Shown here one piece after another: positions 39,281 to 49,522 of a DNA stretch of 64,000 nt. Position numbers and translations under genes: made by a program. Origin of the DNA: Candidatus Roseilinea sp. NK_OTU-006 (GTDB lineage Bacteria > Chloroflexota > Anaerolineae > J036 > Brachytrichaceae); assembly GCF_012931985.1 (NCBI RefSeq), contig NZ_JAAFGM010000006.1:1-64000 (forward strand), given 5' to 3'. The stretch's first letter is position 1; each line of letters opens with the position of its first letter. The notes beneath the pieces were generated by a model. The model had not been told where the DNA came from, did no database searches, and saw nothing but the letters and a program-made list of their open reading frames with translations.

Positions 39281-40789
39281 ATGGTTGACGAGAAGCCCCT
39301 GCTTGTGATGCAGGACATCGTTAAGCAATACTCCGGCGTGCTGGCGGTCAACCACGCTAGCCTCTCGCTGCTGCCCGGCGAAGTCCACGGCTTGGTTGGG
39401 GGGAACGGCGCCGGCAAGTCCACCCTGATCAAGATCATGGCCGGCGTGGTGCGCCCGGATCATGGGCAAATCCTGCTGGACGGGGCGCGGCTCGATCTGC
39501 GCGACGGCAGCGGCGCCTATCGCCATGGCCTCTCCTTCATCCACCAGGAGCTAAATCTGGTGCCATATCTCAGTGGGGCGGAGAACATCTTCCTCGGGAG
39601 GCCATACCCTAAAACGCGCTTCGGCACGATTGACTGGCAGGTGCTCAACCGGCGCGCCGACGAGATCATGCGCGGTCTGGGCATGCGCATCCGGGTGGAC
39701 GTGCCCGTCGGTCGTCTCTCCCGCGGCGAACAGGCGATGATCTCGCTGGGGCGGGCGTTCGTCGGCGATGCGCGCATCATCGTCATGGATGAGCCTACCG
39801 CCGCCCTCACCGATGAAGAGATTCGCAGCCTGTTCCGCGTCATTCGCGCGTTGAAGGCGCGTGGCCGCACGGTGTTGTATGTCTCTCATCGCCTGGGCGA
39901 GATCTTCGAGATCTGCGACCGGGTGACCGTGATGCGAGATGGCAGCGTGGTGGGCAGCTATCCGATCGGCGGGTTGAGCCAGAGCGAGATGATCCGCCTG
40001 ATGATCGGTCGCAGCCTCGGCGAGGGTATGCCGTCGGCTCGGAACCGGAGTGGCCGCGTGTTCTTCCGCGCCGAGGCGCTGGCCGGCGGCCCGGTTCAAG
40101 GCGTGAGTTTCGACCTACGGGAGGGCGAAATTCTCGGCTTGGCCGGCTTGGTCGGCGCGGGCCGCAGCGAGGTGCTTCATCTTCTATACGGCTCGATCCG
40201 GCCGAAGGGCGGGCGGATGTGGATGGACGATAAGCTGTTTGCGCCGCGCAGCCCGGCCGAGGCGATTCGCGCCGGCCTGGCAATGGTTCCGGAGGAACGC
40301 CACCGGCAGGGCCTGGTCTTGAATCGCTCGGTGCTACACAACATCACCCTGCCGGCGCTCGACCGCTTCACGCGCCGTACCTGCTTCGTCAACCGCGCTG
40401 CCGAGCACGTCGCCGGACAAAAGCTCGCCCAACGCGTGCAGTTGAAAGCTGCCTCGCTCGATCAGCGGGTCAATCAACTGTCCGGCGGCAACCAACAAAA
40501 AGTGGTGTTCGCGCGTTGGCTGCACGCTCCCCCGCGCATGTTGTTGCTGGACGAACCGACCCGCGGCGTGGACGTGGCCGCGCGCTTTGAGATTTATCGC
40601 ATCATCCGTGAGCTGGCGGCGACGGGCGTCGGCATCGTGCTGGTGTCATCCGACCTGCCAGAGCTCCTTAGCCTGGCCGACCGGTTAATCGTGCTGCGCG
40701 AGGGACGGCAGTTGGCAGAATTGCCCACCGCAGGCATGAGTCAGGAAACGCTCTTGCATTATTGCTACGGAGAGGTGCCGCGTGCGTGA
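39281..40789 (+). CDS. Sugar ABC transporter ATPase (RbsA/XylG type)
   Basis: 502 residues, two fused ATPase halves. The N-half has Walker A GGNGAGKST, signature LSRGEQAMISLGRA and Walker B IIVMDEPTAAL. The C-half has the degenerate Walker A GLVGAGRSEVL, signature LSGGNQQKVVFARW and Walker B LLLDEPTRGVD. The degenerate second site is normal for the RbsA/XylG/MglA group. It overlaps the permease gene by 8 bases. Confidence 0.95.
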   Translation: MVDEKPLLVMQDIVKQYSGVLAVNHASLSLLPGEVHGLVGGNGAGKSTLIKIMAGVVRPDHGQILLDGARLDLRDGSGAYRHGLSFIHQELNLVPYLSGAENIFLGRPYPKTRFGTIDWQVLNRRADEIMRGLGMRIRVDVPVGRLSRGEQAMISLGRAFVGDARIIVMDEPTAALTDEEIRSLFRVIRALKARGRTVLYVSHRLGEIFEICDRVTVMRDGSVVGSYPIGGLSQSEMIRLMIGRSLGEGMPSARNRSGRVFFRAEALAGGPVQGVSFDLREGEILGLAGLVGAGRSEVLHLLYGSIRPKGGRMWMDDKLFAPRSPAEAIRAGLAMVPEERHRQGLVLNRSVLHNITLPALDRFTRRTCFVNRAAEHVAGQKLAQRVQLKAASLDQRVNQLSGGNQQKVVFARWLHAPPRMLLLDEPTRGVDVAARFEIYRIIRELAATGVGIVLVSSDLPELLSLADRLIVLREGRQLAELPTAGMSQETLLHYCYGEVPRA

Positions 40790-41777
40790 AGGAAGACTGC
40801 TTCGAGCGATCGCTGCGCCTTGGACAAGGCTGACCCGGGTGCAAAGCCTGCTCTGGGCACGCAAATGGGGGACGCTGGTCGGCTTTGCGGCGCTGGTGAT
40901 CTTCTTCTCTCTGCTGAGACCCAGCGTCTTTCCCACCGTTCAGAACTGGAGCAACATCATCGAGCAGGTGGCCACGCTGGCCATCGTCTCGGTGATGGTG
41001 ACCGCGGTGATGGTCACCGGCGACTTTGACCTTTCGGTTGGCGCGCTGGCCAGCCTGGCCGGCGTGGTCGCCGTTGATCTGATGGCTAACCACGGTGTGC
41101 CGGTCGTGCCGGCGATCTTGATTGCCTTGTTGGTGGGTGTCGTCGGCGGGGCGATGAACGGGTTATTGGTGGCTTACGGTGGCTTGTCGGCGTTCGTGGC
41201 CACGCTGGCCACGATGACCGCCTATGGTGGGGCGGCGCTGCTGTACACCGATGGCGCCACCCTCTTCTCCGGCATACCGGAAGGCTTTCGGTGGCTAGGG
41301 CAGGGGGACGTCGCCGGCATTCCCACACCGGTGATCGTGATGCTGGTGGTGGTCTTCCTGGCCTGGCTGCTGATGGAACACACGGTGTTCGGGCGGCGCC
41401 TGTATGCGATCGGCGGTAACGCCGAAGCCTCTTATCTGGCAGGCATCGCCGTTCAGCGCCTGCGCTTGGCCGCCTTCGTGCTTTCCGGGTTAGGCGCGGC
41501 GCTCTCGGGGGTGATTCTCGCCAGCCGGCTCTTCTCCGCGCACCCTCAGGCCGGCAACCCGTTCATGCTCGGCGCAGCGGCGGCGGTATTTCTGGGCGCA
41601 ACTGCCTTTCGCGAGGGCGAGCCCCACGTCCTCGGGACGGTTCTAGGCGTGCTGATTATGGGCGTTCTGGGCAACGGCCTAAACATTCTGGGCATCAACT
41701 CATATATCCAGTCCATCCTGACGGGCGTGATCATCGTGCTGGCGGTGCTAATTTCCAGCCTCTCGCGGAGGCGTTAG
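40782..41777 (+). CDS. Sugar ABC transporter permease (RbsC type)
   Basis: 331 residues from a GTG start, 8-10 membrane helices. RbsC-family segments: VMVTGDFDLSVGALASLAGV, NGLLVAYGGLSAFVATLATM, GRRLYAIGGNAEASYLAGI, and GNGLNILGINSYIQSILTGV. It forms the homodimeric channel for the ATPase encoded upstream. Specificity sits in the binding protein encoded two genes later. Confidence 0.94.
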   Translation: MREGRLLRAIAAPWTRLTRVQSLLWARKWGTLVGFAALVIFFSLLRPSVFPTVQNWSNIIEQVATLAIVSVMVTAVMVTGDFDLSVGALASLAGVVAVDLMANHGVPVVPAILIALLVGVVGGAMNGLLVAYGGLSAFVATLATMTAYGGAALLYTDGATLFSGIPEGFRWLGQGDVAGIPTPVIVMLVVVFLAWLLMEHTVFGRRLYAIGGNAEASYLAGIAVQRLRLAAFVLSGLGAALSGVILASRLFSAHPQAGNPFMLGAAAAVFLGATAFREGEPHVLGTVLGVLIMGVLGNGLNILGINSYIQSILTGVIIVLAVLISSLSRRR

Positions 41778-41813
41778 TCCTTCATTGAAGGCATCGCGAA
41801 AAGAGATAGGCGT

Positions 41814-43328
41814 ATGGAAGCCATCATCGCATTGGACATCGGCACGACGGCGGCCAAGGCGGTCTGCGTAGATCGCAACGGGGGCGTCTTAGCCCGCGCA
41901 CAGGCCGGCTATGGGTCGGTTTTGCGCGGCCCCGAAGTCGAGCAAAACGCAACCGACTGGTGGGAGGCTGCTCGGTTGTGCCTGAAGTCCATCATGCATC
42001 AAATGCCTGACGGCGTTTGGGCGGCGGCGCTGGCGCTGAGCGGTCAGATGCAAGATATGATCCTCATGGACGAGCAGGAGGCGCTTGCGCCGGTCATTTT
42101 GTACTCGGATGCGCGTGCCCAAGCTGAAGCCGACGAAGTGCTGCGCGCCATCGGCGAAGATCGGCTGATCGCGGCGACCGGCAATCTGCAAGATGCTTCC
42201 GGCCTGTTGGCCAAGCTGTTGTGGGTCAAACGCCACAAGGCGGAATGGTATCAAAATACTCGGACGCTGCTGATCGGCGCGCACGACTACATCGCCGCAA
42301 GGCTGTGCGGCGAGCGCGTCACCGACGTTACCACCGCTTCGACGACCGGCCTGTTCCACCTGCAGGAGAATCGTTGGGCGACCGAGTTGCTGGAGGCGCT
42401 AAACCTGCGCACGGATTGGTTGCCCCGGCTCGACTTGGCGAACAAGCCGATTGGCCGGGTCAGCCGAACCGCTGCCAAGCTCACCGATCTGCCGGAAGGG
42501 CTTCCCGTCTTCCATGGGGTAGGGGATGCCGCGGCGACGACGCTGGGCGCGGGCGCCGGCGAAGAAGGCCGCTGGTATGTCTATCTGGGCACGAGCGGCT
42601 GGCTGGCCGCCACGGTGGACGCCCCGCCGGTGGATCCGCGCACCGGCATCTTCAATCTGCGCCATCCCGATGCGCGGCGCCTCATCCTGATCGGCCCAAT
42701 GCTCACGGCAGCAGGTAATTTCGAGTGGCTCGTCCGCCAGTTCGGGCCGCTGGAGCGGAGACGATCCGCCGACGAGGACGCGCACACGCTGCTGAACCGG
42801 GCGGCGGAATTGGCTTCGCCCGGCTGTGGCGGCGTGCTCTACTTGCCCTATCTGAGCGGGGAGCGCGCGCCGTTCCGCGATGGGCGGGCACGCGGCGTGT
42901 TCTTTGGCTTGTCACCTGCGACCGGCCGGGTTGATCTGTATCGCGCGGTGCTGGAGGGGGTGGCGTTCGCCATGCGCACGATCCGTGATGCGATGCCGTC
43001 GGCCGATCAGATCAGGCACATCAGCTTGGTGGGAGGAGGCGCGCGTTCTGTGCTCTGGCCGCAGATCTTCGCCGATGTCTTCGGCCGGCCGGTGCACGTG
43101 TTAGCCCAGCCAGATGACGTAGGGGGCCGGGGCGCAGTGCTGCTGGCTGCCAAAGCCCTTGGCTGGCACAGCAACCTTAATCCTCCGGAGTACTTCCCCG
43201 TCGAAAGGATCTACCGGCCGATGGTGCAGAATCAGCGGTGTTACGATAATCTCTACCGTGTTTTCTGTGGCTTGTATCCTGCATTGAAGGATAGCTTTAG
43301 CCTGCTTGCTTCAACAAAGTGTGATTGA
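41814..43328 (+). CDS. FGGY-family carbohydrate kinase, xylulokinase-like
   Basis: 504 residues. N-terminal phosphate loop ALDIGTTAAKAVCVD, then SGQMQDMILMDE (xylulokinases have SGQMHG at this point), the Asp-containing YSDARAQAE, and GVGDAAATTLGAG. The ADP-binding VGGGARSVLWPQIFADVFG lies in the C-terminal domain. It probably phosphorylates the sugar or ketose imported by the flanking ABC genes. With the upstream SDR this suggests pentose or pentitol use (polyol to ketose to ketose phosphate), but the substrate is inferred only. Confidence 0.9.
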   Translation: MEAIIALDIGTTAAKAVCVDRNGGVLARAQAGYGSVLRGPEVEQNATDWWEAARLCLKSIMHQMPDGVWAAALALSGQMQDMILMDEQEALAPVILYSDARAQAEADEVLRAIGEDRLIAATGNLQDASGLLAKLLWVKRHKAEWYQNTRTLLIGAHDYIAARLCGERVTDVTTASTTGLFHLQENRWATELLEALNLRTDWLPRLDLANKPIGRVSRTAAKLTDLPEGLPVFHGVGDAAATTLGAGAGEEGRWYVYLGTSGWLAATVDAPPVDPRTGIFNLRHPDARRLILIGPMLTAAGNFEWLVRQFGPLERRRSADEDAHTLLNRAAELASPGCGGVLYLPYLSGERAPFRDGRARGVFFGLSPATGRVDLYRAVLEGVAFAMRTIRDAMPSADQIRHISLVGGGARSVLWPQIFADVFGRPVHVLAQPDDVGGRGAVLLAAKALGWHSNLNPPEYFPVERIYRPMVQNQRCYDNLYRVFCGLYPALKDSFSLLASTKCD

Positions 43329-43397
43329 ACCGGCGCAGGGCTTTGCCCGCCGGAGATGACCATTGCTCAATTTTGAATTTCCATAGAGGAGGATGTA

Positions 43398-44342
<945 letters not shown>

Positions 44343-44692
44343 TTGGCTGTTCGAGGCGGCGCGACCCGCGGCCCGCACCGGTAGCGCATTTTCGCCGGCC
44401 CGGGCCGTTGGCGATAGGTCAAAGTGTGACGGTATGCAGAACTTCGCGCGACGTATTGGCCGTTGAGCCACATCTCGGCCTACCGCGCACGCGTCCTAAG
44501 TCGAGGACGATTTTCTCCGGTCGTTTAGCCAGATGTGGGAACAGTAGGCGTAGACCGTCCTCCGAACAGCGATGTAATCGCGCACAAAATATAATTCGGA
44601 CGATTGGGCCAATGGGTTAGACGTAAAGCCCTACCTGCTTACTTATGTTGGCCCTTTAAGACACTCTCCGAGCAGTGAGTTAACGAGGGATC
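44343..44692. other. 350-base gap with a possible promoter
   Basis: No gene seen. A perfect TATAAT occurs at 44590-44595, preceded by A-rich sequence but without a convincing -35; it lies 98 bases upstream of the peptide-binding gene. The left part is GC-rich with minor hairpins only. Confidence 0.5.
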
Positions 44693-46348
44693 ATGATGAA
44701 AACGACCAAACACAATACGCTACTGATCGGTTTGACCGTTGCCTTGGGACTGACGTTGGCAGCGTGCGCGCAGCCAGTGGCGCCAGCTCAGCCAACTGCG
44801 CCGGTGACGCCCACCGAGGCGCCGTCGGCGCCTGCCGAAGCAAAAGTGCTTGTGGTCGGTTTGCCCAAAGCCGATACACGCACGCTCGACCCACACCGGC
44901 AGTACGAGATTACGCCGCCGCAGATCATGCGCGCCGCCTACGAGACGCTCGTCACGTTGCCCGACAAGGGGGCAACGATTGACCGTGTTGAGCCGCTGCT
45001 GGCCGAGTCTTATACGATCTCTGACGATGCGCTGGTGTATACCTTCAAGCTGCGCAGCGACGTGAAGTTCGCCAGCGGCAACCCCATGACTGCTGAGGAT
45101 GTCGTGTTCTCGTTCAAGCGCATGGGCGCGCTGCAGGACAACCCGGCCTGGCTGTATAACGACCATGTTGCGAGCATTGAAGCCCCCGACGCCTCAACGG
45201 TGAAGATCACGCTGAAAGAGCCAAATGCGGCGTTTCTGTCCATGTTAGTGTCGCCCAACTTCGCTGTGGTGGATTCCAAGGTGGTCAAGGAGCAAGGCGG
45301 CACGGATGCCGATGACGCCAAAGACACCGACAAAGCGACCGACTGGCTGGACAACAACTCCGCTGGCACCGGCCCTTACACGATTAAAGAGTGGAAGCGC
45401 GGCGAGCAGGTGGTGATCGAGCGCAACCCGAACTACTGGCGCGGGCCGGTTCCATTCGACCGCATCATCTTCCGCGAAATCCCCGACGATGCGGCGCGCC
45501 AGCAAGCGCTGGAGCGCGGCGATATTGACATCGCCGTCGGCCTCGACGTGGATGCCATCAAGCGCCTGGAGGGCAACCCTGATCTACAACTCATCGTCGG
45601 CAACACGCTGGACATGACTTATCTGGCGCTGACGATGAATGCGGAGCTATCCCAGCCGTTGGCTGATAAGCGCGTGCGCCAGGCGATCAAGCTGGCGATT
45701 GACTATGACGGCATCATCAACGGCCTGCTTGGCGGCGCGGCCTTGCATCTGCCTACCATCATTCCGTTGGGGTTGTTGGGCACCGACCCGGCCTTGGCGC
45801 CGAAGCGGGATGTGGCGCAAGCCAAGGCGCTGCTCAAAGAAGCCGGTTACGAGAACGGCTTTGAGCTGACGATGGTCTATCCCGGCGAGCGCAAGATGAG
45901 CAACATCATCCTGGCCGACACCCTGGTGGCGAAACTGCAAGAGGACTTTGCCGAGGTGGGCATCAAGCTCAACGTCGAGCCGCGCGACGCCAGCACTTGG
46001 CGCGCCGACTACCGCGCCGGCAAACTGGCCGCCACCATCGCCGACTGGACGCCGGACTTTCTCGACCCGCACGGCTGGGCGCCGGCCTTTGCCGTGGAAG
46101 GCGCGTCGGCTGCTAAGCGCGTGTACTACGTGAACAAAGAGGCCGAAGCGCTTGCCTTGGATGCCGCCAAGATCACCGACTCGACCAAGCGCGCCGAAAT
46201 GTACCGCAAGCTGCAGGAAATCATGCTCGACGATGCGGCATTCATCGGCCTGATCCAGCCCAAAGTGCAGATCGTCGCCTCGGCGAAGCTGAAGGACGTG
46301 ATCTACAACCCGGTGTACTTCCTGGACTATTACTTCATATCGCAGTAA
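44693..46348 (+). CDS. Peptide/nickel-type ABC substrate-binding lipoprotein (SBP_bac_5)
   Basis: 551 residues; ATG-ATG start at 44693/44696. Lipobox TLAAC, Pro/Ala linker, then the family-5 binding fold: RTLDPHRQYEITPPQIMRAAYE, YTFKLRSDVKFASGNPMTAEDVVFSFKR, GTGPYTIKEWKRGEQVVIERNPNYW. It delivers peptides, oligosaccharides or similar solutes to the permeases encoded next. Specificity cannot be read from the sequence. Confidence 0.93.
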   Translation: MMKTTKHNTLLIGLTVALGLTLAACAQPVAPAQPTAPVTPTEAPSAPAEAKVLVVGLPKADTRTLDPHRQYEITPPQIMRAAYETLVTLPDKGATIDRVEPLLAESYTISDDALVYTFKLRSDVKFASGNPMTAEDVVFSFKRMGALQDNPAWLYNDHVASIEAPDASTVKITLKEPNAAFLSMLVSPNFAVVDSKVVKEQGGTDADDAKDTDKATDWLDNNSAGTGPYTIKEWKRGEQVVIERNPNYWRGPVPFDRIIFREIPDDAARQQALERGDIDIAVGLDVDAIKRLEGNPDLQLIVGNTLDMTYLALTMNAELSQPLADKRVRQAIKLAIDYDGIINGLLGGAALHLPTIIPLGLLGTDPALAPKRDVAQAKALLKEAGYENGFELTMVYPGERKMSNIILADTLVAKLQEDFAEVGIKLNVEPRDASTWRADYRAGKLAATIADWTPDFLDPHGWAPAFAVEGASAAKRVYYVNKEAEALALDAAKITDSTKRAEMYRKLQEIMLDDAAFIGLIQPKVQIVASAKLKDVIYNPVYFLDYYFISQ

Positions 46349-46473
46349 GTCTGATTGGGGAAGAGAGAGGGGAGCCCTCGGCAGTGAGTGGCTCCTCTCT
46401 CGAAGCCGCATCCGGCTCGCTGCAGCCTGGCGTGCGCCGATGCGCGCTAAATGGATATCGCCTCAACCCCCGC

Positions 46474-47493
46474 ATGTCACTGCTCGCTTATCTCATCCGC
46501 CGATTCCTGATCACTTTTCCCCTTCTGCTCCTGGTGACGTTACTCGGCTTTGTCATCACCTACTTGATCCCTGCCGACCCGCTGGCGATGGTGCTTTCCG
46601 AGCGCGCCATGGCCAATCCGCAGATCGTACAAGCCTACCGTGAGCGCTGGGGGCTGGATAAGCCGCCGCACGAGCGCTACCTGACCTACGTCGGCAACCT
46701 CATCCGTGGCGACCTGGGCGAATCCATCGTCACGCAGCAATCGGTTTCGGCGGACATTGCGCGCTACTTCCCCGCCACAGTGGAGCTGGCGGTCGCCGCG
46801 ACGCTCATCGCCGTGGCGCTAGGTGTGCCGCTGGGCGTGATCGCCGCCGTGAAGCGCGAGACGCTAATTGATCATTTGGCACGGGTCGCCTCGTTGATCG
46901 GCGTATGCGTGCCGGTGTTCTGGCTGGGGTTGTTGGCCTTGTCGCTGTTCTACTATCGTTTGCAGTGGATGCCGGGTCCAGGGCGCGTCAATGCACGCTT
47001 GGATCTTCCACCGGTCGTCACCGGTTTGCTAACGGTGGACAGCATCCTGGCCGGGCGGGGCGATGTGCTTGCCAGCGCGCTCCATCACTTGATGCTACCC
47101 GCGCTGGTGCTCGGCGCATACAGCATGAGCCTGATCACGCGCATCGTGCGCTCGGCCATGATCGAAGTGCTGCAACAGGACTATATCCGCACGGCGCGGG
47201 CCAAAGGGCTGGTCGAGCGCGTCGTTGTGATGCGCCACGCACTGCGCAACGCGGCGCTGCCGGCGGTGACGGCCATTGGCCTGGCCTTCGGCAACCTGAT
47301 GGCCGGCGCAGTGATGACCGAGACGGTGTTCGCCTGGCCCGGCATCGGGCGCTACGCCGTCGAATCGGCCGCCAAACTCGACTTCGCACCGATCATGGGG
47401 GTGACGCTGCTGGTCGCGGTGATCTACATCGGGATCAACTTCGTGGTGGACGTCTCGTACGCGCTGCTCAACCCGCGCGTGCGATTGTCGTGA
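46474..47493 (+). CDS. DppB-type ABC transporter permease
   Basis: 339 residues from the ATG at 46474 (MSLLAYLIRRFL), which begins the conserved first helix; a GTG at 46384 would add 30 poorly conserved residues. Six membrane helices with the TM_PBP1 architecture: DPLAMVLSERAM, GLDKPPHERYLTYVGNLIRGDLG, and the EAA loop QDYIRTARAKGLVERVVVMRH. The family usually pairs with a DppC-type permease, found one base downstream. Confidence 0.93.
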   Translation: MSLLAYLIRRFLITFPLLLLVTLLGFVITYLIPADPLAMVLSERAMANPQIVQAYRERWGLDKPPHERYLTYVGNLIRGDLGESIVTQQSVSADIARYFPATVELAVAATLIAVALGVPLGVIAAVKRETLIDHLARVASLIGVCVPVFWLGLLALSLFYYRLQWMPGPGRVNARLDLPPVVTGLLTVDSILAGRGDVLASALHHLMLPALVLGAYSMSLITRIVRSAMIEVLQQDYIRTARAKGLVERVVVMRHALRNAALPAVTAIGLAFGNLMAGAVMTETVFAWPGIGRYAVESAAKLDFAPIMGVTLLVAVIYIGINFVVDVSYALLNPRVRLS

Positions 47494-47494
47494 C

Positions 47495-48388
47495 ATGACC
47501 GGTGCTTCCGCGTATCCCGCCGCGCCGGCGATGATCACCGACCGCATGGCTGTGCTCAGGCGCAACTGGCGTCGTGTGCTGCACAACCGCGCTGCGACGA
47601 TCGGCGGCGCAATTGTGCTGTTCTGGCTCTGCATGGCGCTGATGGCGCCATTCCTTGCGCCATACTCGCCCACGGCGCAGCGCGTGGCCAACCGTCTGAA
47701 GCCGCCCAACGCGCAGCACGTGTTCGGCACCGACGAGCTGGGACGCGACATTTTCAGCCGTGTGCTGTATGGCGCGCGCGTCTCGCTGCCGGTAGCACTG
47801 GCTGTCGTGGCCATGAGCGGCGCGCTGGGGGTGCTGCTGGGCGCTATCGCCGGCTACACCGGCGGATTGCTCGATGAGATCGTCATGCGTATCGCCGACG
47901 CCGTGTTGGCCTTCCCATCGCTGATCCTGGCCATTGCGATCACCGCTGCGCTCGGGCCAGGGTTGCAGAATGCGGCGCTGGCCATTGCGCTGGTGTTGTG
48001 GCCGGAGTACGCGCGGCTGATCCGCAGCCAGGTGATCGCCCTCCGCGAGATGGAATTCGTCAGCGCGGCGACGGCGCTCGGGGCGACGCGTCGCCGCGCA
48101 CTCTTCAAACACATTCTGCCGAACGCCCTTCCGCTCATGCTGGTTAAGGCGAGCCTCGACATGGGGAACGCGATTTTGCTGACCGCTTCGCTCTCCTTTG
48201 TGGGGCTGGGCGCCGTGCCGCCGACACCTGAATGGGGGGCGATGGTCGCTGCTGGCCGGCACAAGTTCTTCGAATGGTGGTTGGCTGCCTTCCCTGGCCT
48301 GGCTATCTTCTCCGCGGTCGTCGGGTTCAACTTCCTAGGCGACGGCCTGCGCGACCTGCTCGACCCGCGCATGAGCCGGCGTGGGTAG
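47495..48388 (+). CDS. DppC-type ABC transporter permease
   Basis: 297 residues, six membrane helices. DppC signatures: FLAPYSPTAQR, HVFGTDELGRDIFSRVLYGAR, and the EAA loop EFVSAATALGATRRRALFKHILPN. It starts one base after the DppB stop. No DppD/DppF ATPase genes follow: the next genes are on the other strand. The transporter must borrow ATPases encoded elsewhere. Confidence 0.94.
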   Translation: MTGASAYPAAPAMITDRMAVLRRNWRRVLHNRAATIGGAIVLFWLCMALMAPFLAPYSPTAQRVANRLKPPNAQHVFGTDELGRDIFSRVLYGARVSLPVALAVVAMSGALGVLLGAIAGYTGGLLDEIVMRIADAVLAFPSLILAIAITAALGPGLQNAALAIALVLWPEYARLIRSQVIALREMEFVSAATALGATRRRALFKHILPNALPLMLVKASLDMGNAILLTASLSFVGLGAVPPTPEWGAMVAAGRHKFFEWWLAAFPGLAIFSAVVGFNFLGDGLRDLLDPRMSRRG

Positions 48389-48426
48389 GGCGCGGCGCAG
48401 GCTTGCCGAGGGCAGCGAACAGGCGG

Positions 48427-49518
48427 TCACTTGCCGGCAATGGCAGCCAGTGTCTGCAACGTGACCAGGATCTTGCGGTCTAGGCCGGCGTAGCTTAAGT
48501 GGAAGTCCTTGTCGCCTTCGTCAATCAAGCCGTTGTTCGGTAGATCGCGCGTGGCAGCCCAAAAATCGAGCAGTGGCACGTCGTACTCACCCGCCAGCCG
48601 GCGGATGACGTTGTTGATGTAGCCGGATGGCGCGCCGGCGAGGGTCTCGATGTCGTCGGCCTTGGTCATCAGCACCGGCAAGACCCCTTCGCTCAGGGCA
48701 TGCTCGATGATCGGCCGGTAGTGCTTCTCAAAGTCCCGCCAGGTATATTGCTCTTGCGTGCCGAGCGAGATAAATACGATGCTGGCGCGCGACACCCACA
48801 GCTCGCACTCGAACGGGCCCATCGTTGTGCCGCACAGCGCGCCGTCGGCCCAGGTCGGATCCATCATCGCGTGTGAGCCAAATCCGCCTTGCGCCGCCAG
48901 GCTGACCCGACCGAACGATGGCGCGAAGCGTTGCGTGATTGCCTGCAGTCGTGGCTCGAGTGTGCTGGCGTCGAATTGGCCGCTGGCCAGGCGCCGCAGA
49001 TACACCGATGGCTGTGAGTTGCAGTCGCCTGCTACGGTGAACAGGTTCAAGCCCTTACCGGCGCGCACGCTATTTTGCCAAATTGCGCGCTGCTTCGGCG
49101 TGATGCGCGGGATCCAGGCTGGGAAGGGCGCGCTGCGCCGAGCCGTCGTCGCGGTTGGGGACGGCTTGAGGGGCGCGCTGACCACCGGGGCAGCTTTCAA
49201 ATCGCCCGAATAAAGTGCGCCGAGGTCGGCCAACAGCCAGGTGCCTGTGGATTTGCCGGCGTCCGGCACGGCCAGTTGCCACCAGGTGCTGTCCGCTGTG
49301 CGTCCGATCACATCGTAGAACTGCCCCTTAAACACCGGCAAGGTGTTGCCGGCGACTAAGCTGGGAGTGCGACGCAGCCAAGCCTGCTCTGCCGTGATGG
49401 TGATCTTGGGCGGCAGTGGCGCTTGTGATTGGGCAGGATGTAAATTGACCAGTGCCGCCAGTTTGCACGCAAGCAACGCCGCTAAGATGCGGCGATGATA
49501 ACGTGGTGTATTACTCAT
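48427..49518 (-). CDS. Secreted SH3-like plus SGNH-hydrolase-like protein (copy 1)
   Basis: 363 residues. Signal peptide (about 1-32), an SH3b-like domain (about 38-105; ITITAEQAWLRRTPSLVAGNTLPVFKGQFYDVIGR), a Thr/Pro-rich linker, and a C-terminal SGNH-like domain (about 150-360). In the last, GDCNSQPSVYLRRL would be the block I position and PLLDFWAATRDLPNNGL, then HLSYAG the end. The block I Ser is not obvious: GDCN replaces GDSN, with Cys at the serine position. It is 4 bases from a longer paralogue, forming a tandem pair. Confidence 0.65.
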   Translation of the reverse strand: MSNTPRYHRRILAALLACKLAALVNLHPAQSQAPLPPKITITAEQAWLRRTPSLVAGNTLPVFKGQFYDVIGRTADSTWWQLAVPDAGKSTGTWLLADLGALYSGDLKAAPVVSAPLKPSPTATTARRSAPFPAWIPRITPKQRAIWQNSVRAGKGLNLFTVAGDCNSQPSVYLRRLASGQFDASTLEPRLQAITQRFAPSFGRVSLAAQGGFGSHAMMDPTWADGALCGTTMGPFECELWVSRASIVFISLGTQEQYTWRDFEKHYRPIIEHALSEGVLPVLMTKADDIETLAGAPSGYINNVIRRLAGEYDVPLLDFWAATRDLPNNGLIDEGDKDFHLSYAGLDRKILVTLQTLAAIAGK

Positions 49519-49522
49519 GTCA

